NCBI GenBank assembly: GCA_965220305.1
Contig: OZ244817.1
Span: 2,852,001 to 2,916,000, forward strand
From: G965220305 sp965220305
GTDB taxonomy: Bacteria > Chloroflexota > Dehalococcoidia > Lucifugimonadales > UBA3495
DNA length: 64,000 bases
Direction: 5' to 3'
The position numbers and the translations under genes were made by a program. Shown piece after piece: positions 51,102 to 60,249 of this stretch. The notes beneath the pieces were generated by a model. The model was not told the origin of the DNA. It did no database searches and saw only the letters and a list, made by a program, of their open reading frames with translations. Within the stretch, counting starts at the first letter, position 1, and each line of letters starts with the position of its first letter.

Positions 51102-52146
51102 TGAAGAAGGGTGCCAAGTCAGTGGGGGTGCAGCGGCAGTACAGCGGCACGGGGGGGCGGATCGAGAACTGCCAGATTGGGGTATTCCTGGCCTACGCCG
51201 GCGCCAGGGGGAGAACCCTACTAGACCGGGAACTGTACCTGCCTCAAGCATGGGCCGAGGATCGGGAACGGCGGCGGGAAGCCGGAGTGCCGGAGGAGGT
51301 CTCCTTTGAGACCAAGCCCCGGTTAGCCCGGGAGATGCTGGAACGCGCGCTGGAAGCGGGAGTTCCCTTCGCCTGGGTTACCGGGGATGTGGTCTACGGC
51401 AGCGACCGCCGCCTGCGGATGTGGCTGGAACAGGAAGGGATGTCCCATGTGCTGGCCGTCAAGAGCAACGAAAAGCTGTGGGTCTGGCAGGAAGAGGGAC
51501 CCCGCCAGGTGAGAGCGGACCGGCTGGCGGCCCTGGTTGACGAGTCCGGCTGGCAACGGCGCAGCGCGGGCGATGGCGCCAAGGGACCCCGGGTCTACGA
51601 TTGGGCCAGGGTGGAGATGAGGTCTCTAAAGGAACCGGGCAAGGGCTATTGGCTGCTGGTTCGGCGCAGCCTGGCCAAACCCGGGGAATTGGCCTACTAC
51701 GTGTGCTTCGGCCCGTCCTGTACCGCTTTGGAGGAACTGGTGAGGGTGGCCGGAGTCCGGTGGGCCATCGAGGAATGCTTTGAGGAGGCCAAGGGCCAGG
51801 TGGGACTGGACCAGTACGAAGTGCGCCGGTGGGACGGCTGGTACCGTCACATCACCCTGGCGATGCTGGCCTTGGCCTATCTGGCGGTGACCCGGTACCG
51901 GGCGGCGGCAGATCAAGGGGGCTCATACGAAAAGAGGGCTGCCCGGAACGGCAGGAAGGACTGATACCGCTGACGGTGCCCGAGGTGCGCCGGTTGCTCT
52001 GCCGGCTGGTATGGACGCCCACCCACCAAGCGGACTTTGTATTGGGCTGGTCCCGGTGGAGACGGCGGCATCAGGCCAGAGCCCGGCGCTGTCACTATCA
52101 ACGCCGACTAAAATTCTTGGCATTGGATGTGCGACTGTAGTACTAA

Positions 52147-53575
52147 TACTACAGTTGCAGATATGTGGTGAGGAGTTTCAGGCGGCGTCGGTAATGACAG
52201 CGCCGGGCCGTTGCTTGGTGCCGCCGTCTCCACTGAGACCACCGCAGCACTGATTCGTCCGTAGGGTGGTGTCTCCATATCAGCCGGTAGAGTAACCGCC
52301 GAACCTCGGGCACCGTCAGCGGTATCAGCCTTTCCTCCAAACTGGGGCAGCCCCCTTTTCTCCCAGACGTCCCGGCGACGATGCCTGGCGCCGTACCACC
52401 GCCAGGTAGGCGTGGGCCAGCATCGCCAGGGTGATGTGCCGGTACCAGCCGTCCCACCGGCGCACCTCGTATTGGTCCAGTCCCACCTGTCCCTTGGCCT
52501 CCTCAAAGCATTCCTCAATGGCCCACCGGGTTCCGGCCACCCGCACCAGTTCCTCCAGGGCTGTTCCCGTCGGGCCGTAGCACACGTAGTAGGCCAGTTC
52601 CTCGGGCTTGGCCACGCTGCGCCGGGCCAGCAGCCAGTACCCCTTGCCAGGTTCTCTCAGGGGCCGAATATCCACCAAGGCCCAGTCGTAGACCCGAGGA
52701 CCCTTGGCCCCATCACCGGCGCTCAGCCGGACCCAGCCCGACTCTTCAACCCCAGACGCCAGCCGGTCAGCCCGCACTTGGCGCGGACCCTGGTCCGTCC
52801 CAGCCCACAACTTCTCATTGCTCTTGATGGCCAGCACGTGAGGAACGTCCCGCCGCTCCAGCCACAGCCGCAGGTTGCGGTCATTGCCGTAGACCTCGTC
52901 CCCGGTGGCCCAGCCGAAGGGGACTCCCGACTCCACCGCCCGTTCCAGCATCCGCCGGGCCAGTTGCGGCTTGGTGCGAAACGCCACTTGCTCCGGCACG
53001 CCAGCCTCCTCCCGGCGTTCCTGGTCATCGGCCCACACCTGAGGCAGGTAAAGCTCCCGGTCCAGCAGGGTCCTCCCCTTGGCAGTAGCGTAGGTCAAGA
53101 ATACCCCAATCTGGCAGTTCTCGATCCGTCCCGCCGTGCCGCTGTACTGACGCTGCACCCCCACAGACTTGTTGCCCTTCTTCAGAAACCCAGTCTCGTC
53201 CACCACCAACACCCCGTTGGCGTCGCCCAGGTGCTCCACCACGTAGTCCCTGAGATCATCGCGAACCAGGTCCGCGTCCCAAATGTAGGTTGACAGCAGA
53301 TGCTGCACCCCATAGGGTGTGGCGTCCCCGGCCTGCTCCGCCAGTTGCCAGCCGTTCTTGCGCTCCACCGGACTGAGCAGCCCTTTCAGATAGTCCAGCG
53401 ATCGTCGACGTGGTTCGGGACGCCGGAACCGCCCCGCAATGCACTCGTGTACCCGGTCGATACCCTCAGCCCACCGGGCGACCTCTGCCACCCCATCCCC
53501 ATGCACTGCCACAGCCTCACCTCACCACCCGTTGATTGCCCCAATCCTAGTCGTTTTCAATCTGCAACTGTAGTA
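52147..53575 (-). mobile_element. IS701-type element, copy B
   Basis: 1429 bp, ends TACTACAGTTGCAGAT, between CTAA (52143-52146) and TTAG (53576-53579). Encodes a transposase identical to copy D. Abuts copies A and C with only the 4-bp target between elements. Confidence 0.9.
52325..53512 (-). CDS. IS701-type transposase, copy B
   Basis: The 395-residue protein has the triad in the IS701 pattern: Asp 105 in VLVVDETGFLKKGNKS, Asp 205 in WATGDEVYGNDRNL and Glu in WAIEECFEEAKGQVGLDQYEVRRWDGWYRHITL. It is identical in sequence to the copy D protein. It ends VWRKG, but IS701 relatives continue with LIPLTVPEVRRLL...WRRRHQ; that extension lies in the -1 frame (52149-52457). Either the full enzyme needs a -1 frameshift (AAAAGGGG) or the short form suffices. 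Sequence otherwise undamaged. Confidence 0.9.
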   Translation of the reverse strand: MAVHGDGVAEVARWAEGIDRVHECIAGRFRRPEPRRRSLDYLKGLLSPVERKNGWQLAEQAGDATPYGVQHLLSTYIWDADLVRDDLRDYVVEHLGDANGVLVVDETGFLKKGNKSVGVQRQYSGTAGRIENCQIGVFLTYATAKGRTLLDRELYLPQVWADDQERREEAGVPEQVAFRTKPQLARRMLERAVESGVPFGWATGDEVYGNDRNLRLWLERRDVPHVLAIKSNEKLWAGTDQGPRQVRADRLASGVEESGWVRLSAGDGAKGPRVYDWALVDIRPLREPGKGYWLLARRSVAKPEELAYYVCYGPTGTALEELVRVAGTRWAIEECFEEAKGQVGLDQYEVRRWDGWYRHITLAMLAHAYLAVVRRQASSPGRLGEKGAAPVWRKG

Positions 53576-53579
53576 TTAG

Positions 53580-55011
53580 TACTACAGTTGCAGATATGTG
53601 GTGAGGAGTTTCAGGCGGCGTCGGTAATGACAGCGCCGGGCCGTTGCTTGGTGCCGCCGTCTCCACTGAGACCACCGCAGCACTGATTCGTCCGTAGGGT
53701 GGTGTCTCCATATCAGCCGGTAGAGTAACCGCCGAACCTCGGGCACCGTCAGCGGTATCAGCCTTTCCTCCAAACTGGGGCAGCCCCCTTTTCTCCCAGA
53801 CGTCCCGGCGACGATGCCTGGCGCCGTACCACCGCCAGGTAGGCGTGGGCCAGCATCGCCAGGGTGATGTGCCGGTACCAGCCGTCCCACCGGCGCACCT
53901 CGTATTGGTCCAGTCCCACCTGTCCCTTGGCCTCCTCAAAGCATTCCTCAATGGCCCACCGGGTTCCGGCCACCCGCACCAGTTCCTCCAGGGCTGTTCC
54001 CGTCGGGCCGTAGCACACGTAGTAGGCCAGTTCCCCGGGCTTGGCCACGCTGCGCCGGGCCAGCAGCCAGTACCCCTTGCCAGGTTCTCTCAGGGGCCGA
54101 ATATCCACCAAGGCCCAGTCGTAGACCCGAGGACCCTTGGCCCCATCACCGGCGCTCAGCCGGACCCAGCCCGACTCTTCAACCCCAGACGCCAGCCGGT
54201 CAGCCCGCACTTGGCGCGGACCCTTGTCCGTCCAAGCCCACAACTTCTCATTGCTCTTGATGGCCAGCACGTGAGGAACGTCCCGCCGCTCCAGCCACAG
54301 CCGCAGGTTGCGGTCATTGCCGTAGACCTCGTCCCCGGTGGCCCAGCCGAAGGGGACTCCCGACTCCACCGCCCGTTCCAGCATCCGCCGGGCCAGTTGC
54401 GGCTTGGTGCGGAACGCCACTTTCTCCGGCACGCCAGCCTCCTCCCTGCGTTCCTGGTCATCGGCCCACACCTGAGGCAGGTAAAGCTCCCGGTCCAGCA
54501 GGGTCCTCCCCTTGGCAGTGGCGTAGGTCAAGAATACCCCAATCTGGCAGTTCTCGATCCGTCCCGCCGTGCCGCTGTACTGACGCTGCACCCCCACAGA
54601 CTTGTTGCCCTTCTTCAGAAACCCAGTCTCGTCCACCACCAACACCCCGTTGGCGTCGCCCAGGTGCTCCACCACGTAGTCCCTGAGATCATCGCGAACC
54701 AGGTCCGCGTCCCAAATGCAGGTTGACAGCAGATGCTGCACCCCATAGGGTGTGGCGTCCCCGGCCTGCTCCGCCAGTTGCCAGCCGTTCTTGCGCTCCA
54801 CCGGACTGAGCAGCCCTTTCAGATAGTCCAGCGATCGTCGACGTGGTTCGGGACGCCGGAACCGCCCCGCAATGCACTCGTGTACCCGGTCGATACCCTC
54901 AGCCCACCGGGCGACCTCTGCCACCTCATCTCTCCCAACAAAAACCACCGCCTCACCTCACCGCCGTCAGAATGCCTCAATTCTACCCATTATTGTTCTG
55001 CAACTGTAGTA
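53580..55011 (-). mobile_element. IS701-type element, copy C
   Basis: 1432 bp, same orientation as B, between TTAG at 53576-53579 and TTAG at 55012-55015. Its 5' end beyond the transposase start differs from copies B and D, and it has several codon differences. Confidence 0.9.
53758..54948 (-). CDS. IS701-type transposase, copy C
   Basis: 396 residues, nearly identical to copies B and D but beginning MVFVGRDEVAEVARW and with a few substitutions (CIWDADLV, EKVAFRT, WTDKGP, PGELAYY). All catalytic residues are present. The conserved C-terminal extension is again in the -1 frame at 53582-53890. The differences show that C is not a recent copy of B or D. Confidence 0.9.
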   Translation of the reverse strand: MVFVGRDEVAEVARWAEGIDRVHECIAGRFRRPEPRRRSLDYLKGLLSPVERKNGWQLAEQAGDATPYGVQHLLSTCIWDADLVRDDLRDYVVEHLGDANGVLVVDETGFLKKGNKSVGVQRQYSGTAGRIENCQIGVFLTYATAKGRTLLDRELYLPQVWADDQERREEAGVPEKVAFRTKPQLARRMLERAVESGVPFGWATGDEVYGNDRNLRLWLERRDVPHVLAIKSNEKLWAWTDKGPRQVRADRLASGVEESGWVRLSAGDGAKGPRVYDWALVDIRPLREPGKGYWLLARRSVAKPGELAYYVCYGPTGTALEELVRVAGTRWAIEECFEEAKGQVGLDQYEVRRWDGWYRHITLAMLAHAYLAVVRRQASSPGRLGEKGAAPVWRKG

Positions 55012-55015
55012 TTAG

Positions 55016-56444
55016 TACTACAGTTGCAGATTGAAAACGACTAGGATTGGGGCAATCAACGGGTGGTGAGGTGAGGCTGTGGCAGTGCATGGGGATGGGG
55101 TGGCAGAGGTCGCCCGGTGGGCTGAGGGTATCGACCGGGTACACGAGTGCATTGCGGGGCGGTTCCGGCGTCCCGAACCACGTCGACGATCGCTGGACTA
55201 TCTGAAAGGGCTGCTCAGTCCGGTGGAGCGCAAGAACGGCTGGCAACTGGCGGAGCAGGCCGGGGACGCCACACCCTATGGGGTGCAGCATCTGCTGTCA
55301 ACCTACATTTGGGACGCGGACCTGGTTCGCGATGATCTCAGGGACTACGTGGTGGAGCACCTGGGCGACGCCAACGGGGTGTTGGTGGTGGACGAGACTG
55401 GGTTTCTGAAGAAGGGCAACAAGTCTGTGGGGGTGCAGCGTCAGTACAGCGGCACGGCGGGACGGATCGAGAACTGCCAGATTGGGGTATTCTTGACCTA
55501 CGCTACTGCCAAGGGGAGGACCCTGCTGGACCGGGAGCTTTACCTGCCTCAGGTGTGGGCCGATGACCAGGAACGCCGGGAGGAGGCTGGCGTGCCGGAG
55601 CAAGTGGCGTTTCGCACCAAGCCGCAACTGGCCCGGCGGATGCTGGAACGGGCGGTGGAGTCGGGAGTCCCCTTCGGCTGGGCCACCGGGGACGAGGTCT
55701 ACGGCAATGACCGCAACCTGCGGCTGTGGCTGGAGCGGCGGGACGTTCCTCACGTGCTGGCCATCAAGAGCAATGAGAAGTTGTGGGCTGGGACGGACCA
55801 GGGTCCGCGCCAAGTGCGGGCTGACCGGCTGGCGTCTGGGGTTGAAGAGTCGGGCTGGGTCCGGCTGAGCGCCGGTGATGGGGCCAAGGGTCCTCGGGTC
55901 TACGACTGGGCCTTGGTGGATATTCGGCCCCTGAGAGAACCTGGCAAGGGGTACTGGCTGCTGGCCCGGCGCAGCGTGGCCAAGCCCGAGGAACTGGCCT
56001 ACTACGTGTGCTACGGCCCGACGGGAACAGCCCTGGAGGAACTGGTGCGGGTGGCCGGAACCCGGTGGGCCATTGAGGAATGCTTTGAGGAGGCCAAGGG
56101 ACAGGTGGGACTGGACCAATACGAGGTGCGCCGGTGGGACGGCTGGTACCGGCACATCACCCTGGCGATGCTGGCCCACGCCTACCTGGCGGTGGTACGG
56201 CGCCAGGCATCGTCGCCGGGACGTCTGGGAGAAAAGGGGGCTGCCCCAGTTTGGAGGAAAGGCTGATACCGCTGACGGTGCCCGAGGTTCGGCGGTTACT
56301 CTACCGGCTGATATGGAGACACCACCCTACGGACGAATCAGTGCTGCGGTGGTCTCAGTGGAGACGGCGGCACCAAGCAACGGCCCGGCGCTGTCATTAC
56401 CGACGCCGCCTGAAACTCCTCACCACATATCTGCAACTGTAGTA
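55016..56444 (+). mobile_element. IS701-type element, copy D
   Basis: 1429 bp, opposite orientation to B and C, between TTAG 55012-55015 and TTAG 56445-56448. The right TTAG includes the first base (G) of the next IS427-type element. B and D are inverted copies bracketing C. Confidence 0.9.
55079..56266 (+). CDS. IS701-type transposase, copy D
   Basis: 395 residues, identical to copy B. Triad Asp 105, Asp 205 and Glu 333/334 in the same contexts. The -1-frame extension at 56134-56442 reads on to within two bases of the element end. The identical B and D sequences indicate recent transposition, gene conversion, or assembly collapse. Confidence 0.9.
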   Translation: MAVHGDGVAEVARWAEGIDRVHECIAGRFRRPEPRRRSLDYLKGLLSPVERKNGWQLAEQAGDATPYGVQHLLSTYIWDADLVRDDLRDYVVEHLGDANGVLVVDETGFLKKGNKSVGVQRQYSGTAGRIENCQIGVFLTYATAKGRTLLDRELYLPQVWADDQERREEAGVPEQVAFRTKPQLARRMLERAVESGVPFGWATGDEVYGNDRNLRLWLERRDVPHVLAIKSNEKLWAGTDQGPRQVRADRLASGVEESGWVRLSAGDGAKGPRVYDWALVDIRPLREPGKGYWLLARRSVAKPEELAYYVCYGPTGTALEELVRVAGTRWAIEECFEEAKGQVGLDQYEVRRWDGWYRHITLAMLAHAYLAVVRRQASSPGRLGEKGAAPVWRKG

Positions 56445-56447
56445 TTA

Positions 56448-57396
56448 GAGCCTGTTTACGATCTCTGGAATATGTTAAGTTGAGACTATTGCCAAGGGGG
56501 AGATAATCATGTCCCATTCATATCCCAGTGACGTTAGTCGTGAGCAATTTGCCCTGATTCTGCCTGCTTTGGAGTCGGTGCGCCGCCGGACCAAGCCCCG
56601 CACCGTGGAATTGTATGATGTATTCTGCGGGGTTCTGTACGTCCTGAAAAGCGGCTGCCAGTGGCGAATGCTGCCCACGGACTTCCCCGATTGGCGCACT
56701 TGCTACAAGTATTTCCGCCAATGGAGTGATCTGCCCGACCCAGAGGAAGAATCCATTCTGGAGCAGGTCTTAAAAAAAGTTGGTTGGCGCGGCCCGAGAG
56801 AGCAGTGGTCGGAAAGAGCAAACCAGCTTCTGCATCGTGGACTCCCAGAGCGTGAAGAATGCCGATAGCGCCGAGAACAAGGGTTATGACGCTGGTCGGA
56901 AAGAGCAAACCAGCTTCTGCATCGTGGACTCCCAGAGCGTGAAGAATGCCGATAGCGCCGAGAACAAGGGTTATGACGCTGGCAAGAAGGTGTCGGGGAT
57001 CAAGCGTCATATCGCGGTGGACACGCAGGGGTTGCCCCATGCAATTCACGTGACCACCGCCAACGTTGGCGACCGGGCTGGGGCTTTGACCATGTTTGGC
57101 CACTGCCGAGCCGATCTCAGCCAGGTGCAAAAGGTGCTGGTTGATGGGGGTTACACTGGGAAACCCTTTGCTTTGGCGGTGGAGCAATTGTTGGGAGCCA
57201 CCGTCGAAGTGGTGCAACGCCATGAACTGCACACTTTCGTGGTGCTTCCGAAAAGATGGGTGGTGGAGCGGTCCTTCGCCTGGCTAGACAAATGCCGCCG
57301 ACTCTGGAAGAACTGCGAAAGAAAACTCAATACCAGCCTCCAAATGGTGGTACTCGCCTTCACGGCGTTAATCCTGAGAAGATTGTAAACAGGCTC
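56448..57396 (+). mobile_element. IS5-family (IS427-type) insertion sequence, copy b
   Basis: 949 bp, ends GAGCCTGTTTACGATCT (56448) and, inverted, GAGCCTGTTTACAATCT (57396), flanked by TTA (56445-56447) and TGA (57397-57399). The unlike TNA flanks suggest a rearranged or older insertion. Confidence 0.8.
56509..57388 (+). pseudogene. IS5-family transposase with 87-bp internal tandem duplication
   Basis: OrfA (56509-56868: SREQFALILPALESVRRRTKPRTVELYDVFCGVLYVLKSGCQWRMLP) and orfB (56780-57388: SFCIVDSQSVKNADSAENKGYDAG..., VDGGYTG, PKRWVVERSFAWLDKCRRL) are in frames that differ by +1 near a run of seven A (56772-56778). OrfB carries a perfect 87-bp tandem repeat (56807-56893 and 56894-56980) that duplicates the first catalytic Asp segment (IVDSQS). 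The duplication should abolish activity, so this copy is treated as dead. Confidence 0.75.
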
Positions 57397-57406
57397 TGAG
57401 ACCTTC

Positions 57407-57572
57407 AGGAGAAAATTGCGAAACTCTTTAGTTGCCGAAGAGGCAGAAGAAAAATAGCGTGAACAGGATTCATCGGCCAATGCGAGTAAGTGGAATTCGT
57501 CTGACGTTTTGACGGTATTCGTCCTCCATCAGCGGTAGCAAGCCCAGCCGGGGAGTTTCGCAATTTTCTCCT
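57407..57572. repeat. 20-bp inverted repeats bounding a 166-bp segment between the IS array and tRNA-Pro
   Basis: AGGAGAAAATTGCGAAACTC at 57407-57426 and its exact inverse at 57553-57572. The enclosed sequence has no gene. The arrangement is like a MITE, or like the ends of a lost element; target duplications were not found. The rest of the gap 57397-57697 shows nothing else. Confidence 0.65.
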
Positions 57573-57697
57573 TCAGGGCTTGACTGGCGGGTCCGGGTTG
57601 GGTAGGGTATAGAGGAGGGTTGCTCCTACCGGCTGGGTGGCCCGGGCCGTTGGCTTGGGGCACTTCATTCACCGCAGGTTGGGCAGTCCGAAGGCTT

Positions 57698-57773
57698 CGG
57701 GGTGTAGCGCAGTGGCTAGCGCGCTTCGTTCGGGACGAAGAGGCCGGTGGTTCGAGTCCACTCACCCCGACCA
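57698..57773 (+). tRNA. tRNA-Pro (anticodon CGG)
   Basis: The acceptor stem CGGGGTG pairs with CACCCCG. The D arm is around GTAGCGCAGTGGCTAGCGC. The anticodon stem CTTCG/CGAAG encloses loop TTCGGGA (anticodon CGG), and the T arm contains GGTTCGAGTCC. A discriminator A and encoded CCA (57771-57773) end it. The assignment to proline rests on the anticodon and the CGGGGTG start typical of tRNA-Pro. Confidence 0.95.
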
Positions 57774-58031
57774 ATACTTTGGTAACAGCCGGTAAAACCA
57801 GGGCCCTTGGCATCCTACAACATCTTCCTGTCTTCTAGCCCCGGCGCTTCCGTACTAGCCCCTCCTTCTCCGATTCCCACCCGGACCATTTGTCAGCCCA
57901 ATTATCGAGGATGTGCCACGCCGGTCTCCGACAACCGCCGCAGTTGGTTCCCTCCTATGGGTTTTCACTCCGACTTGGGTGCATTATATTAGGGGCTGCA
58001 TCTGCCCCAGGACTGGAAGGGAGGAAACACC

Positions 58032-59270
58032 ATGACAACCAACAATCAGAAACTCTCCTTACCCTTGGAAGGTCTGCGAGTGTTGGACGCCACCCACATC
58101 GTTGCCGGACCTTTTTGCGCCATGATTCTGGCCGACATGGGAGCCGAGGTAATCAAGATTGAGCGCCCCGGGGCCGGTGACCGGGGTAGAAGCAATGACC
58201 CCTTCATCGACGGCCCCGACGGGGAGAAGGTCAGCGCGCGCTACCTGGGAGTCAACCGCAACAAGAAGAGCGTCAGCATAGACCTGCGGGACCCTCGCTG
58301 CAAGGAAGCCTTTGAGAACATGGTCAAGGTAGCTGACGTGTTGCTGGACAACTGGGGACCCGGGGCCATGCGGCGACTGGGCCTGGGCTACGAGCGCCTC
58401 CGCGAACTCAACCCGGGCCTAATCTACGTCAGCATATCCGGTTACGGGGACAGCGAAGAACTGCGCGGCCCCTATTCCAACTGGCCGGCCAACAATCCCT
58501 GCGTTCAGGGCATGGGCGGTTGGATGGAGATGACCGGGACCCCCGGCGGTCCCCCCCAAATGGTGGGGGACAACATCGGCGACTCGGTGCCCGGCGTTTG
58601 GTCCGCCCTGGGGGTGATGATGGCCCTGGAGTCGCGCCACAAGACGGGCCTGGGACAACACGTGGACATGGCGATGTACGACTGCATGGTGGCGCATACT
58701 ACCAGCAGTATGCCCCTCTACCAGACCAACGGGCAGGTGACCACCCGGGCCCGGGAGAACATGTTCAGCGCCCAGTTGACCCTGGCCGCCCAGGACGGCT
58801 ACGTGGTGCTGGCCGGGGCGGCCAACGCCGAGGACAAGTGGGCGATGCTGTGGCAACTCATCGGACGGGAGGATTTGATTGAAGACCCCCGCTACTTGGG
58901 CCGAGGCGTCAGCGGGCCCTTCTACTTCAACAACATCGTGCCGGTGCTGGAAGAATGGTCCCGGCAACTGCCCAAGCAGGAGGTTAACCAGAAGCTGCTG
59001 GACTGCGGGTTCTCCATGGGGATCGTCCAGGACGTGGCCGACCTGGACAACTGCCCCCACCTGGAAGCCCGCCAGATGTTTGTGGACAGCGGCGACACTT
59101 TTGGCCGCCCCTTCCGCACCGTCAACAGCCCGCTGCGGCTGATGGAATGTGTAGACAACCCGGCCAAGACCCCGCCGCGCCTGGGTGAACATAACCAGGA
59201 GGTGTTGTGCGCCATCGGAGGCTTAACCCCGGAAGAGGTGGTCCAACTGGAGGGTGAGGGTAAGCTGTAG
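58032..59270 (+). CDS. CaiB/BaiF family (class III) CoA transferase
   Basis: The 412-residue protein has the family pattern LEGLRVLDATHIVAGPFCAMILADMGAEVIKIERPGAGDRGRS, LGVNRNKKSVSIDLRDPRCKEAFENMVKVADVLLDNWGPGAMRRLGLGYE, and GLGQHVDMAMYDCMVAHT with the catalytic Asp in VDMAMYD. Class III enzymes move CoA between carboxylic acids such as carnitine, formate, oxalate or aromatic acids; the pair is not identifiable. GGGAGG precedes the ATG. It lies just downstream of the tRNA on the same strand and before a restriction-modification system. Confidence 0.93.
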   Translation: MTTNNQKLSLPLEGLRVLDATHIVAGPFCAMILADMGAEVIKIERPGAGDRGRSNDPFIDGPDGEKVSARYLGVNRNKKSVSIDLRDPRCKEAFENMVKVADVLLDNWGPGAMRRLGLGYERLRELNPGLIYVSISGYGDSEELRGPYSNWPANNPCVQGMGGWMEMTGTPGGPPQMVGDNIGDSVPGVWSALGVMMALESRHKTGLGQHVDMAMYDCMVAHTTSSMPLYQTNGQVTTRARENMFSAQLTLAAQDGYVVLAGAANAEDKWAMLWQLIGREDLIEDPRYLGRGVSGPFYFNNIVPVLEEWSRQLPKQEVNQKLLDCGFSMGIVQDVADLDNCPHLEARQMFVDSGDTFGRPFRTVNSPLRLMECVDNPAKTPPRLGEHNQEVLCAIGGLTPEEVVQLEGEGKL

Positions 59271-59289
59271 GGGGAAGCCGAGGTGAATT

Positions 59290-60249
59290 ATGGCAGTAAA
59301 TTCTGATAAGCCGGACCGATGGAAATCCGACATTGCTAGGTCGGTTGACTTCTACAACGGCTGGTTCATGAGTTTCGCTCCGACCGCGTATCTTGATACC
59401 CGGGTTGAAACCACCAATCGCGTAGAGTCGGCGCTCGACCGCACGGCCAATCTAACCAAGATTGAGCCTGATGTGCTAAAGGAGAACCCTTCCATACTCC
59501 CTATGTTGCGTATGTCTACAGCCCCTCCAATCGCCCGTGACCGACTCATAGGATTGGCTGGGGTAACACCTAACCTTGTCAAGAGCATGGAAGTTAGTGA
59601 ACGAGTTCCACCACGAATGAACAGTAGTTCAGTAGATGCCGACCTTCTTAAAGTTGGAGAGTTGATCGTTAGGCTGGTTGACAAGGAGATTTTCCCTTGG
59701 TTAAGCAGTGGAAACTTGCCTAGTGAAGACGAAGTGCGCCGAGCGGCAACCATAGTGGCCGACCGCCTATGCGGCGCCCAAACGGACCCAATTATCCGAA
59801 ATGCTCAGGAGCAAAGGCAACTAGGCGCCGTGGGCCAGTGGCTGGCAGAGCGAGGCTATTCTTTCATCGAGGCCGGGAGTGAAATAACTCTCTCGAATAT
59901 GAAACCTGGCACATTCGCGTTTAGAGTTCCCACTACGGGGAGACGAGATGACGGAGTGACTGTTAACGTACCGGTTGACACCTTGGTCCAACCCTTAGAT
60001 TCCGAGAGCGGCGATTATCCTCTGATAATTGAAGCAAAATCCGCCGGTGACTATGCCAACACCAACAAACGACGTAAAGAAGAAGCGCAGAAGCTCAGTC
60101 AACTCAGAAATAACTACGGGAATGCCATCCGTTACATACTACTGCTTGGCGGTTACTTCGACAGCGGCTACTTGGGCTATGAGGCTGCCGAAGGCATAGA
60201 TTGGATATGGGAACATCGAATGGATGATTTGGCCGAGTTTGGAGTGTAG
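59290..60249 (+). CDS. XamI-like type II restriction endonuclease
   Basis: The 319-residue protein matches the XamI endonuclease family: SVDFYNGWFMSFAPTAYLDTRVETTNRVESALDRTANLT at the N-terminus, and YPLIIEAKSAGDYANTNKRRKEEAQKLSQLR, where Glu 248 and Lys 250 form the E-x-K of a PD-(D/E)xK site with Asp 230 before it. XamI recognises GTCGAC; the site for this one is likely similar but not proven. It ends at 60249, directly against the methylase start. Base composition is AT-rich relative to the neighbours, a sign of horizontal transfer. Confidence 0.88.
   Translation: MAVNSDKPDRWKSDIARSVDFYNGWFMSFAPTAYLDTRVETTNRVESALDRTANLTKIEPDVLKENPSILPMLRMSTAPPIARDRLIGLAGVTPNLVKSMEVSERVPPRMNSSSVDADLLKVGELIVRLVDKEIFPWLSSGNLPSEDEVRRAATIVADRLCGAQTDPIIRNAQEQRQLGAVGQWLAERGYSFIEAGSEITLSNMKPGTFAFRVPTTGRRDDGVTVNVPVDTLVQPLDSESGDYPLIIEAKSAGDYANTNKRRKEEAQKLSQLRNNYGNAIRYILLLGGYFDSGYLGYEAAEGIDWIWEHRMDDLAEFGV

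Larger units (their letters stand above)
50720..51964 (+). pseudogene. IS701-type transposase, copy A, inactivated
   Basis: The N-terminal (AEGIERVHECIAGRFRRPEPRRR) and C-terminal two thirds (KSVGVQRQYSGTGGRIENCQIGVFLAYAG onward) align with copies B-D. Between about 50898 and 51102 the frame is wrong: one base is lost after GGCTGGCA, and two 23-bp insertions (50984-51006, 51079-51101) occur. The net change is +45 bases, so the reading frame reopens and hides the damage. The first catalytic Asp (VVDETG) is out of frame, so the product is inactive. Expression is unlikely to matter. Confidence 0.82.
50663..52142 (+). mobile_element. IS701-type element, copy A (degenerate)
   Basis: Bounded by TACTACAG...ends and flanked by CTAA (50659-50662 and 52143-52146), the YTAG-type target of IS701. 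The 1480-bp length exceeds the other copies by about 50 bp because of two 23-bp insertions. It is diverged from copies B-D. Confidence 0.85.
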
